Shown here: piece by piece, positions 9,618-16,856 of the stretch
Position numbering within the stretch: position 1 is the stretch's first letter
How the letters are laid out: each line of letters begins with the position of its first letter
Assembly: GCF_002811945.1 (NCBI RefSeq)
Contig: NZ_NPDX01000003.1
Location: forward strand, 277,167 to 341,166
DNA length: 64,000 bases
Origin: Leptospira harrisiae
GTDB taxonomy: Bacteria; Spirochaetota; Leptospiria; Leptospirales; Leptospiraceae
Reading direction: 5' to 3'
The notes under the pieces: generated by a model
Database searches by the model: none
What the model saw: only the letters and a program-made list of their open reading frames with translations
Told to the model about the DNA's origin: nothing
Position numbers and translations under genes: made by a program

Positions 9618-11057
9618 CTAAGGATTGGTTCCTGAAGTCACTATAGCAATAGGCAGTATGTTCGTTGCCACATCTACGATTTTTGTCAAACTTCCATTTG
9701 ACTGATTGATTTGAAAAATGTCCACCGTATTTGCATTAAAGTTTGTCACATATAAGAACTTTCCCGAAGAATCAATGTTAATCCCTGTTGGACCATCTCC
9801 CGTTGTCATTTGGCTCATAGCAGCAGGAAACAAACTCCCCGTACTTGGATCAATTCCATAGATAGAAACAAAATCGGAACCTTGGTTCGTCATATACAAA
9901 AATTTTCCTGAAGGATCAGCCACAACCGACCTAGAATTTAATCCCATGGGTACAGTGGCAGGAAAAAAAGAACTCAAAAAACCACTGTTAGAATCTATTT
10001 GATAGGTAGAAATATTATTATCTGAATCGTTCACGATATATAAATTTTTTCCATTCGATAGAATTTCTAAATTTCTCGGGAATGCGCCCGTTCCTATCGT
10101 TTGGATTACATTTGGCGATGGAATTCCTGTAGCCGGATCAATCCAATAGGAATCCATCAACTTACTATTATAATTTGGGACATAGAGATAGTTTCCAAAA
10201 GGATCAACGGCAATACTAGAGGCGCCGGTGCTAGCAGGAATTGTACTAATCAATGTTAAATTTCCAGTCGCCTGATTGACCAAAAAAGTAGCAATGTTCA
10301 AATTATTACGAATGTATACGATATCTTTATACGGATGATAAGTCATCGCTAAAGGTGACACTCCTCCACTTGGTACTGTTCCAACTACGCTTAAATTACC
10401 ATTAGTTTGGTTAATGGAAAACTGGCTAAGATCATTCGAACTCCGGTTAGCCACAGTTAAATATTTCTGGCTTGGGCTGATACCTAAGGATTCAGGACCA
10501 CCCCCCACAGCTATGGTTCCATTTCCAGTTAATACGCCATTATTTGCATTGATAAAAAATAAATTAACTAAGCTTGAAGTTGTATTCAACAAATAAGCAA
10601 ATTTAGGAGTGAATAATGATTTAATAATCAAAGGAATTGTAATTTGTTTATTTTGATTCCCAGCAGTTATAAAATATTTTGTAGCGTTTACACCAACTAA
10701 AGGAGTTCCCGAAATTACACAAGTTGTAGGATTGAATACTAGTCCAGTAGGTAAGCTCGGCGAAATTTTACAAAATTCAATGGGTTCGGATGCAAACGGA
10801 ACCATTGGAACAATCGTTTCATTTTGTCTAATCACAAAATAATCGGACTCATAACGAAACCGAAAAGGATTTAAACCGGCAAAGGAAGCACAAAGATATT
10901 TCCCATCATCAGAACCAAATTCTAACAATGCGGAAATTAAAAAACTCTCACTTTTTGGATCACAAGTTCCATTTAATTTGGCTGGACTACAATTAAGATA
11001 AAACAAAAAAAAATAAAAACATAAAAACAAAGACAAAATCTTGAATTGATTCTTCAC
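9618..11057 (-). CDS. Beta-propeller (YVTN/lactonase-like) lipoprotein, copy 1
   Basis: A 479-residue exported protein starting GTG 11057. The leader ends YLNC-SPAK, a relaxed lipobox. Residues about 100-135 contain a putative Ig fold with SLPTGLVFNPTTCVISGTP. From about 150 to the end there are repeated blades of the YVTN/6-phosphogluconolactonase type, for example SPSQKYLTVANR, PSGKFLYMTNQGSD and SSGKFLYVTNFNANTVDIF. Lactonase catalytic function is not implied; such propellers often act as surface binding proteins. It is the paralogue of the equally long gene at 15314-16753, and both share the promoter element described at 11078-11125. Confidence 0.85.
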   Translation of the reverse strand: MKNQFKILSLFLCFYFFLFYLNCSPAKLNGTCDPKSESFLISALLEFGSDDGKYLCASFAGLNPFRFRYESDYFVIRQNETIVPMVPFASEPIEFCKISPSLPTGLVFNPTTCVISGTPLVGVNATKYFITAGNQNKQITIPLIIKSLFTPKFAYLLNTTSSLVNLFFINANNGVLTGNGTIAVGGGPESLGISPSQKYLTVANRSSNDLSQFSINQTNGNLSVVGTVPSGGVSPLAMTYHPYKDIVYIRNNLNIATFLVNQATGNLTLISTIPASTGASSIAVDPFGNYLYVPNYNSKLMDSYWIDPATGIPSPNVIQTIGTGAFPRNLEILSNGKNLYIVNDSDNNISTYQIDSNSGFLSSFFPATVPMGLNSRSVVADPSGKFLYMTNQGSDFVSIYGIDPSTGSLFPAAMSQMTTGDGPTGINIDSSGKFLYVTNFNANTVDIFQINQSNGSLTKIVDVATNILPIAIVTSGTNP

Positions 11058-11077
11058 TATAGAAAACCTTATAGTGT

Positions 11078-11125
11078 ATTCTAATTCAAGAGATGGAGTT
11101 CGTCGTCCTGGGACGGGAATCCGGA
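11078..11125 (-). promoter_or_regulatory. Shared 24-bp element plus TAGAAT promoter, site A
   Basis: Read toward the gene at 11057: TCCGGATTCC followed by CGTCCCAGGACGAC (RC of 11102-11125), 18 bp, then TAGAAT (RC of 11078-11083). It lies 20 bp upstream of the start codon at its -10 end. The same element, orientation and spacing recur at 11503, 13995 and 16774. GGACGAC occupies the -35 position. Confidence 0.8.
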
Positions 11126-11182
11126 GTCAGAACCTATTTTTCGAATCTAACTTTCACGCTATGGCCAAAATTTATTTTATGA

Positions 11183-11332
11183 ATTTCCCGTAGCTCAATC
11201 AGCCACATACGAATTTTAATTGTGGTTCTAATCGTAGCATCTTGCCAAACAAAACCAACTGACGAGAGTTTACCGAGAGTGATAGATGGCAAAATGAACC
11301 TAAGTAAGCTGAACGAAATTACGATGTTTTAG
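11183..11332 (+). pseudogene. 5' remnant of a DISM-type histidine kinase gene
   Basis: Reading in frame gives ISRSSISHIRILIVVLIVASC, then QTKPTDESLPRVIDGKMNL, and TAG. This aligns with the N-terminus of the intact kinase at 16857 (leader ending LISC, then TPADESLPMVIEGKMDL). The codon matching the kinase's Trp before ISPS is a TGA here, and homology ends after about 40 codons. It sits in the same position relative to beta-propeller copy 1 as the intact kinase does to copy 2. Confidence 0.7.
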
Positions 11333-11502
11333 AAATTTCAATACACAATTCAAATCTTTGAATGGATCCATTGCTTGGATCTTTTTTTCCAATGACTTCT
11401 TTAATTTCTGAGAGAAAGAATACTACTTCCCAAATTGATCAAATAATAATGTTCAATGCATATCAGTCTTAAACTAAACTTTTTATTTCGCATTAATTCT
11501 CA
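11333..11502. other. Residual intergenic DNA
   Basis: AT-rich DNA between the kinase remnant and promoter site B. I see no open frame with a ribosome binding site and no strong hairpin. It is probably decayed kinase-gene DNA or deletion junction sequence, which a comparison with 17000-18800 would settle. Confidence 0.4.
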
Positions 11503-11550
11503 TCCTGATTCCCGACCCAGGACGACAAATATACAGGTTTGTATTAGAAT
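11503..11550 (+). promoter_or_regulatory. Shared 24-bp element plus TAGAAT promoter, site B
   Basis: TCCTGATTCC followed by CGACCCAGGACGAC (11503-11526), exactly 18 bp, then TAGAAT (11545-11550). It drives the small lipoprotein gene whose GTG start is at 11586, with AAGGAG at about 11571. Confidence 0.8.
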
Positions 11551-11585
11551 GGGGTCCAAATGTTAGTTTTAAGGAGTATATCATT

Positions 11586-11882
11586 GTGAATTTGAAAATA
11601 ATTTCATTTTTTCTTTCATCATTACTTATATTTTATTGTGGCTCTTTTCCTGTCGGTCAAAAACGTTTTAACGAAATGATAACAGAAAAAGTAAAGGCAA
11701 GAGCGGCCTTTGATTTTGATTGTCCAGTTGAAAATGTAAAAATTAGTATAATAGACGCTAAAAATTTTGGAGCCAATGGTTGCAAACAACGTGCAACATT
11801 TACCGTATATCCTGCAGACTGTGCTCCGACAACCGTGAATGAGTATGGAGTTGAAAAGTATTGTCAAATTGTAAGAAATTAG
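11586..11882 (+). CDS. Small lipoprotein with FDC/GCKQRATF motif
   Basis: A 98-residue protein with GTG start and AAGGAG upstream. The leader ends LIFYC-GSF (residues 14-18), a lipobox. The mature part has ARAAFDFDCPVENVKI and NFGANGCKQRATF, a pattern I associate with short lipoproteins of delta-proteobacteria and spirochaetes in which a Cys-containing FxC block precedes GxxGCxxRATY. The function is unknown. It is under the shared promoter element (site B) and is closed by a very strong terminator, so it is a monocistronic member of the inferred regulon. Confidence 0.75.
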   Translation: MNLKIISFFLSSLLIFYCGSFPVGQKRFNEMITEKVKARAAFDFDCPVENVKISIIDAKNFGANGCKQRATFTVYPADCAPTTVNEYGVEKYCQIVRN

Positions 11883-11907
11883 AAAATCTACGCTTTGTTT
11901 ATATGAC

Positions 11908-11947
11908 AAAATCCCAATGTAATTTAGATTACATTGGGATTTTTATA
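11908..11947 (+). terminator. Strong rho-independent terminator
   Basis: A perfect 16-bp stem, AAAATCCCAATGTAAT pairing with ATTACATTGGGATTTT, with loop TTAG and a following T-run (to 11945). It ends the 98-residue lipoprotein transcript and could also stop the convergent TetR transcript. Confidence 0.9.
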
Positions 11948-12027
11948 ATGACAGAAAAGAATTTTGTCAACCGAGAACATTCACAATGTTTTGCAATTGG
12001 CCTCTAGTTTCTTTGACAAAAAACGAA

Positions 12028-12600
12028 TCAGTTCGATTTAAGATTTTCCATTAGAATTTTGTTTAACTTTTTAATGCGATTTTGAAAATAACTTTTATCT
12101 TCCAGTGAACAAGAAAAAAGATAACTACCATAAACGGATACAATCACGTTTTCAGAAATATTCCATGCTTTACTATTCGGATACCCCTCTTTCGAAATTA
12201 CTTTTGACAATTTTAAGGTAAGATCTTTGTAAAAAAGATTTAATTTGTCCATATAGTAGACTCTCTGATGGCTTAATGCCAAACTACTCATAAAATGAAT
12301 ATAAGATAAAAGAAGAGTATCATACACAAAAGTGTTAAGAAACTCTTCGATCCCTTTTTTACCCTTAAGTTTATTTTCAGTTAATAACAACAATTTTTCA
12401 TTCAGAAACCGCTCCGCATGTAAAATTATAAAATCTACCATATCCGATTTTCCACTGGGGAAAAAATAATAAATACTCCCTTTCCCTAAACCTGTGACTT
12501 CTCCAACCATTTTAATGGATACACCATCAACTCCATAATTACAAAACAACTCGAGTAATTTAGGGATTAAATCAACCTTCTCCGTAACCGTCTTTGCCAT
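12028..12600 (-). CDS. TetR/AcrR family transcriptional regulator
   Basis: The N-terminal 60 residues have the TetR HTH: LIPKLLELFCNYGVDGVSI, VGEVTGLGKGSIYYFFPSGKSDM. The remaining C-terminal helical domain would bind an unknown ligand. I chose ATG 12600 (190 residues); the frame also opens at GTG 12618, but that lies close to the presumed operator. It is divergent from the thioesterase-like gene at 12703, with the palindrome at 12621-12636 between them, so it probably represses itself and that gene. Confidence 0.85.
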   Translation of the reverse strand: MAKTVTEKVDLIPKLLELFCNYGVDGVSIKMVGEVTGLGKGSIYYFFPSGKSDMVDFIILHAERFLNEKLLLLTENKLKGKKGIEEFLNTFVYDTLLLSYIHFMSSLALSHQRVYYMDKLNLFYKDLTLKLSKVISKEGYPNSKAWNISENVIVSVYGSYLFSCSLEDKSYFQNRIKKLNKILMENLKSN

Positions 12601-12620
12601 GTTTACCAAATGGTACACTG

Positions 12621-12636
12621 TTTACTAATCAGTAAA
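12621..12636. promoter_or_regulatory. Palindrome between tetR-like gene and hotdog gene
   Basis: TTTACTAATCAGTAAA, with 6-bp arms TTTACT/AGTAAA and a 4-bp centre, in the divergent promoter. A related half GTTTACC lies at 12601. Placement and symmetry fit a TetR operator; binding is inferred. Confidence 0.5.
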
Positions 12637-12702
12637 TACTATTTCAACATTTCGATTTTTTTTCATTGCGAACTTCATCCACCTTCAAATTCTAATTTTC
12701 AA

Positions 12703-13221
12703 ATGAAAGAAAATTTGGCTAATTCTTTCCATCCAGATCCAAAGTGGAAATGGATGGAGTTTTTTTTAGGATTTAAAAAAGCAATCAACCTCTATAGTCC
12801 TTTCTGGGGATCCGGAATAAAAGTATTACAATATAACAAAGAAAAACAACAAATCAATGTTCAATTAAAAATGAATTTCTTTAATAAAGGTTACATGGGA
12901 ACACATTTCGGCGGATCTCTTTATTCCATGTGTGATCCATTTTATGTTTATTTATTAATGAAAAACTTAGGAAGTAATTATATGGTTTGGGACAAACGTG
13001 CGGAGATTGAATACATAAATAAAAACAACAATTCAGTTTTTGCAAAATTTGAAGTATCGGAAAATGATATAGAGAACATAAAATCCCGGTTATCGAAACA
13101 AAAAAAAATCGATTATACATTCACGATTAACGTAACAGATTCCAAAGAAAACACGATCGCTTTAGTTAAAAAAATAATATATATAAGAAAGCTGACACCA
13201 AAACAAAAAAACAGAATATGA
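12703..13221 (+). CDS. DUF4442/hotdog-fold thioesterase-like protein
   Basis: From ATG 12703 the protein has 172 residues. The frame is open back to 12610, but upstream codons overlap the TetR operator region. The core FFNKGYMGTHFGGSLYSMCDPFYVYLLM resembles DUF4442 hotdog proteins (xGTxFGGALYSxxDPxYxxxL), related to PaaI/YiiD thioesterases acting on acyl-CoA or similar thioesters. Its stop overlaps the start of the response regulator gene in an ATGA arrangement, so the two are co-translated. That coupling is odd for an enzyme and a regulator and may reflect the rearrangement that removed the kinase. Confidence 0.75.
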   Translation: MKENLANSFHPDPKWKWMEFFLGFKKAINLYSPFWGSGIKVLQYNKEKQQINVQLKMNFFNKGYMGTHFGGSLYSMCDPFYVYLLMKNLGSNYMVWDKRAEIEYINKNNNSVFAKFEVSENDIENIKSRLSKQKKIDYTFTINVTDSKENTIALVKKIIYIRKLTPKQKNRI

Positions 13222-13976
13222 AAGTATTAATTTTAGAAGACGAACCTATACACGCAAAATACTTAGCAAAACTATTAAATTCAATTTTAGAATTGCCGAT
13301 TGCTGAAATTATACACGCAACTTCCCTGGAAATGGCATATAGTTATTATAGGCAATCTACTATTGATTTATTTTTTTTAGATCTTAATATATTTGGGTCT
13401 GATGGTTTTCATTTTTTAGACAAATTCCCTAATGAAACAATGAAAACCATTGTTGTTTCCGCAAATACTGACATTGCCATTCGTGCTTTTGAGTATGGAG
13501 TCCTAGACTTTCTCGAAAAACCAGTCTCCGAAGAAAGGTTACGATTGGCCTTAGAAAGATATTTCCTTCGAACAAAGACCAATCAAAAAGAAACGAGCAA
13601 CCAAAACTATGTAAAATCACGTTTATTACAAGTGGATATTGATAAACTCGAGAGTCGTTTGTCTGAGCTTATGGAAATTAAAAAAGTCTATCAAAACGAG
13701 GATTTATCTCTTGAAACATTGGCCGAAGAACTAGAGTTACACCCAAGACAACTATCAGAATTTTTGAATGGAATCAAACTAACTAGTTTTAATTCATTTT
13801 TACACAGTTACCGAATCAAAGAAGCAAAAGAACTTTTGATCAAATATCCAGACAGGAAAGTCAGTGATATAGGTTTTGAAGTTGGCTACAAGTCCCTTTC
13901 TAGTTTTTATGACGCATTCAAAAAGGAACAAAAAATCACCACATCAGAATTTAGACAAAAAACATTAACTACCTAA
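13218..13976 (+). CDS. Response regulator, receiver plus AraC-type HTH (orphan)
   Basis: The receiver domain (residues 1-120) has acidic E7/D8, phosphoacceptor D55 (FFLDLNIFGSDG), a Ser in VVSAN and the KP pair in LEKPVSEERL. The C-terminal domain (about 155-252) is an AraC/XylS double HTH: DLSLETLAEELELHPRQLSEFL and then VSDIGFEVGYKSLSSFYDAFKKE. It is nearly collinear with the regulator at 18796. No kinase gene precedes it; only a 5' kinase remnant survives at 11183. It is translationally coupled to the hotdog gene. Promoter site C begins 19 bases after its stop. Confidence 0.9.
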   Translation: MKVLILEDEPIHAKYLAKLLNSILELPIAEIIHATSLEMAYSYYRQSTIDLFFLDLNIFGSDGFHFLDKFPNETMKTIVVSANTDIAIRAFEYGVLDFLEKPVSEERLRLALERYFLRTKTNQKETSNQNYVKSRLLQVDIDKLESRLSELMEIKKVYQNEDLSLETLAEELELHPRQLSEFLNGIKLTSFNSFLHSYRIKEAKELLIKYPDRKVSDIGFEVGYKSLSSFYDAFKKEQKITTSEFRQKTLTT

Positions 13977-13994
13977 AAAATGCAATACCTATGC

Positions 13995-14042
13995 TCCTGA
14001 CTCCCGTCCCAGGACGACAGAAAAATCAAAATGCATTAGAAT
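13995..14042 (+). promoter_or_regulatory. Shared 24-bp element plus TAGAAT promoter, site C
   Basis: TCCTGACTCC followed by CGTCCCAGGACGAC (13995-14018), 18 bp, TAGAAT (14037-14042). It serves the lipoprotein gene starting at 14092, whose AGGAGA ribosome binding site is at about 14079. Confidence 0.8.
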
Positions 14043-14091
14043 AGTAAAGATTATTAATTTAGCAAGGCCACTTAGTTTAGGAGAACTTTTG

Positions 14092-15102
14092 ATGTTAATA
14101 GAAAAAAAAATATTTGGCAGTTCGTTTCACACAAAAATAATAAAATCGAAAAAGAGATTATTCGAAATAACGATTTTATCTCTCTGTCTATTGATTACTC
14201 TGTCGTTAATTAGCTGCACAAAAGAAGATAAAAAAGCAGACCAAACAAATACTATTGGTTTATTGGGTTTGCCTACAGAAAACCAACTATCTTCAAATTC
14301 AGAGGGTAACAATTCAGGAGGAGTATTGCCCCCCATCCCACCGGTGGTAGGCCAACCTGCTCCTCCAGGGCAACCGCTAAACGCTCCCATCTTAAACAAT
14401 CCCCATACTCACTTAGAAGATACACCTGTAACAGAAGATGCAAGCGGATTTTATGGAAAAATTTCCATCGATCAAATCAGCTTCCAACAACCCGTACATA
14501 ACCAAACAACGATTACTGCCTATATTGGAAAACGAAATATGAAATTGGAACCGGACGGGACGGTAATCAATGCAGCCAACTTCAAAACATTAGTGCCAAT
14601 CAATCCAAATGGTGGAGCCTTTTGGTTTAATTTTAAATTTCCTGCGGACCAAAAACAAAAACTAATCCTTGTGGCAAGAAATGAATTTGGAATTTCATCC
14701 AAAGAGATTGATTTCTCTCACAATAGAAACTGCATTGGTGCGCCTCTTGTTCCAATCGTTATTGGCAATTGTGACCCACATTGTTTTGAAATTTCCAACA
14801 ACGCTGGACAGTTGGAGTTTAAATCGAAACTCAAACATGAGGAAATTACTTATCTTGAATTTGAAATCTATGGAATGAGTCCAAAAACAGGAGGACCCCT
14901 TTTAGTTCCGAATGCCTTCAGTTATATATGGGATGATCCAGCACATCCTCCTTTACAACCTGGTGTCACCACTATTGCAACTTCTTTAAACCAAGAAGGT
15001 AAAGATAATATTTGTCTTGAAATACAAAGCAATATTATGATGGAGGATGGAAACGGAACCTTTAGCGCTGATTTCTTCCATAGTAGAGTTAGGTTGGAAT
15101 AA
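14092..15102 (+). CDS. Lipoprotein with Pro/Gly-rich linker, inferred regulon member
   Basis: From ATG 14092 (AGGAGA seven bases upstream; TTG 14089 is in frame) this is a 336-residue lipoprotein. A long basic N-region of about 25 residues precedes the hydrophobic core that ends LSLISC. After the anchor comes a flexible Asn/Ser/Pro linker (about 55-95, including PPIPPVVGQPAPPGQP), typical of surface spacers. The globular part (about 110-336) is beta-rich with paired cysteines (NCIGAP, GNCDPHCF, NICLEI) and may be an Ig-like fold. I do not recognise a family. It is transcribed from site C right after the orphan response regulator. Confidence 0.75.
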   Translation: MLIEKKIFGSSFHTKIIKSKKRLFEITILSLCLLITLSLISCTKEDKKADQTNTIGLLGLPTENQLSSNSEGNNSGGVLPPIPPVVGQPAPPGQPLNAPILNNPHTHLEDTPVTEDASGFYGKISIDQISFQQPVHNQTTITAYIGKRNMKLEPDGTVINAANFKTLVPINPNGGAFWFNFKFPADQKQKLILVARNEFGISSKEIDFSHNRNCIGAPLVPIVIGNCDPHCFEISNNAGQLEFKSKLKHEEITYLEFEIYGMSPKTGGPLLVPNAFSYIWDDPAHPPLQPGVTTIATSLNQEGKDNICLEIQSNIMMEDGNGTFSADFFHSRVRLE

Positions 15103-15313
15103 AACTCCAAAATAAGCATTCAACACAAAGGAAAATTTTCATCTAGTAAAACAAATACCCTCCTTTAAAAGGAAACAAGGGGGGGTTGCAATTCAAAAAA
15201 GGCCTTCACTAATATCGATTTTTTCTTTCCGATAAGAATCCTCTATCTTTTTCAGTAATTTACAAAACAACTTACCTTAATCCAAAGACTAAAGAATCAT
15301 TACCTACAATGAA

Positions 15314-16753
15314 TTAGGGATTCGTTCCTGCAGTGACTATCGCCAAAGGTAAGGTGCTTGTGCCAACATTTCCATTAGGTGACAAACTTCCATCAGTAAG
15401 ATTGATCTTAAACATATCGACTGTACTTGCATTGATATTCGTTACATACAAAAATTTTCCAGATGAATCAGTAGAAATTCCTGTTGGAGCATCACCTTGA
15501 CTAAGCATATACGTTGTTCCTTGAGACAGACTTCCATTGGTCGGATCAACTCTGTAAATAGAGACCGAATCAGAACCTTGTTGAGTCATATAGACAAATC
15601 TGCCAGTAGGATCAGCAGAAATCGACCTTGCATTGACACCTAAGGGAATCGTTGCAAATCCTAAAGTTTCTAACATTCCATTGTCCGGATTGATTCGGTA
15701 AGATGAAATATTATTATCTGCATCATTAACCAGGTAAAGATTTTTGCCATTTGCCAATATCTCCAAGTTTCTTGGGAAGGCTCCAGTTCCAATCGATTGT
15801 ATTACGGTAGGATTAGGTAAACCCGTTGTTGGATCTATATGGTAGACATCCATACTCCTTCCGCCATAATTAAGAACATATAAATAATTTCCCAAAGGAT
15901 CTATCATTAAGCTAGATGCGCCTGTGTTTACTGCCATCGTATATACTGATGATAAAGTTCCCGTTGTTTGGTTTACAACAAAAGTATTTACATTTTCAAA
16001 ATTCCGAATATAAACCATGTCCTTATAAGGATGGTATACTAAACTTGATGGAGAATTTCCGCCGCTAGCGACATTTCCTAAGCTCGTTAAATCTCCATTT
16101 GTTTGGTTTATTGAAAATTGGGTAATATTATTGGAATTTCTATTTGGTACAGTTAAATATTTTTGGCTGGGACTAACAGCCAAAGATTCTGGTCCCCCGC
16201 CAGCAGCCACAAACCCAGAAGCATTTAACACTCCTGAACTTGAATTGACTGAATAGGAATTCACTAGTCCCGAATTTGTATTTACTACATAAGCAAATTT
16301 AGGGGTATATAAAGACTTTATAATCAATGGAATTGTAGTTTGTTTATTACTACTACTTGCAGTGATCAAATATTTTATTGAACTCGTTCCGACAGTAGGA
16401 GTTCCTGAAATCGCACAATTGGATTCATTTAAGGTCAATCCAGCAGGCAAACTCGGCAAAGATTGGCATTTCTCAATCGGCTCTGATGCAAAAGGGATGA
16501 TGGGACCTGTAGGTTCATTTTGTCGAACCACAAGATAATCCGTACCATAATTCAAACGAAAAGGATTCAAACCACCAAAAACAGAGCACAAAAATTTTCC
16601 ATCCGTTGAACCAAACTCCAATAAGGCGGATATCAAAAAGTTGGCACTCTCAGGGTCACATGTTGAATTCAATTTAGCCGGACTACATTGAAGATTTAGA
16701 AAAAGTAAGTAAAAACTTAAGAACAAACGCAGAATATTGAATTGATTCTTCAC
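15314..16753 (-). CDS. Beta-propeller (YVTN/lactonase-like) lipoprotein, copy 2
   Basis: This paralogue of the gene at 9618-11057 has the same 479-residue length and a GTG start at 16753. The leader ends NLQC-SPAK. The same order follows: a conserved N-terminal block (CDPESANFLISALLEFG, GGLNPFRLNYGTDYLVVRQN), a putative Ig with SLPAGLTLNESNCAISGTP, then YVTN-type blades such as SPSQKYLTVPNRNSN, PLGNYLYVLNYGG and SSGKFLYVTNINASTVDMF. It is divergent from the intact kinase at 16857, and the shared element (site D) lies between them. Confidence 0.85.
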   Translation of the reverse strand: MKNQFNILRLFLSFYLLFLNLQCSPAKLNSTCDPESANFLISALLEFGSTDGKFLCSVFGGLNPFRLNYGTDYLVVRQNEPTGPIIPFASEPIEKCQSLPSLPAGLTLNESNCAISGTPTVGTSSIKYLITASSSNKQTTIPLIIKSLYTPKFAYVVNTNSGLVNSYSVNSSSGVLNASGFVAAGGGPESLAVSPSQKYLTVPNRNSNNITQFSINQTNGDLTSLGNVASGGNSPSSLVYHPYKDMVYIRNFENVNTFVVNQTTGTLSSVYTMAVNTGASSLMIDPLGNYLYVLNYGGRSMDVYHIDPTTGLPNPTVIQSIGTGAFPRNLEILANGKNLYLVNDADNNISSYRINPDNGMLETLGFATIPLGVNARSISADPTGRFVYMTQQGSDSVSIYRVDPTNGSLSQGTTYMLSQGDAPTGISTDSSGKFLYVTNINASTVDMFKINLTDGSLSPNGNVGTSTLPLAIVTAGTNP

Positions 16754-16773
16754 TACAGAAAACCTTACTATGG

Positions 16774-16821
16774 ATTCTAATCGAAGATTTAAAATCTGTC
16801 GTCCGGGGACTGGAATCCGGA
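16774..16821 (-). promoter_or_regulatory. Shared 24-bp element plus TAGAAT promoter, site D
   Basis: Read toward 16753: TCCGGATTCC followed by AGTCCCCGGACGAC (RC of 16798-16821), 18 bp, TAGAAT (RC of 16774-16779). The distance from TAGAAT to the GTG start is 20 bp, identical to site A. The divergent kinase gene starts 36 bp beyond the element, so it might be autoregulated. Confidence 0.8.
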
Positions 16822-16856
16822 TTACGGATCAAAATTATAAATATAATTTGAAAGTT

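Noticed and set aside
16770..16856. Upstream extension of the LytS-type kinase
   Set aside because: These codons coincide with promoter site D, and the signal/lipobox region starts at ATG 16857.
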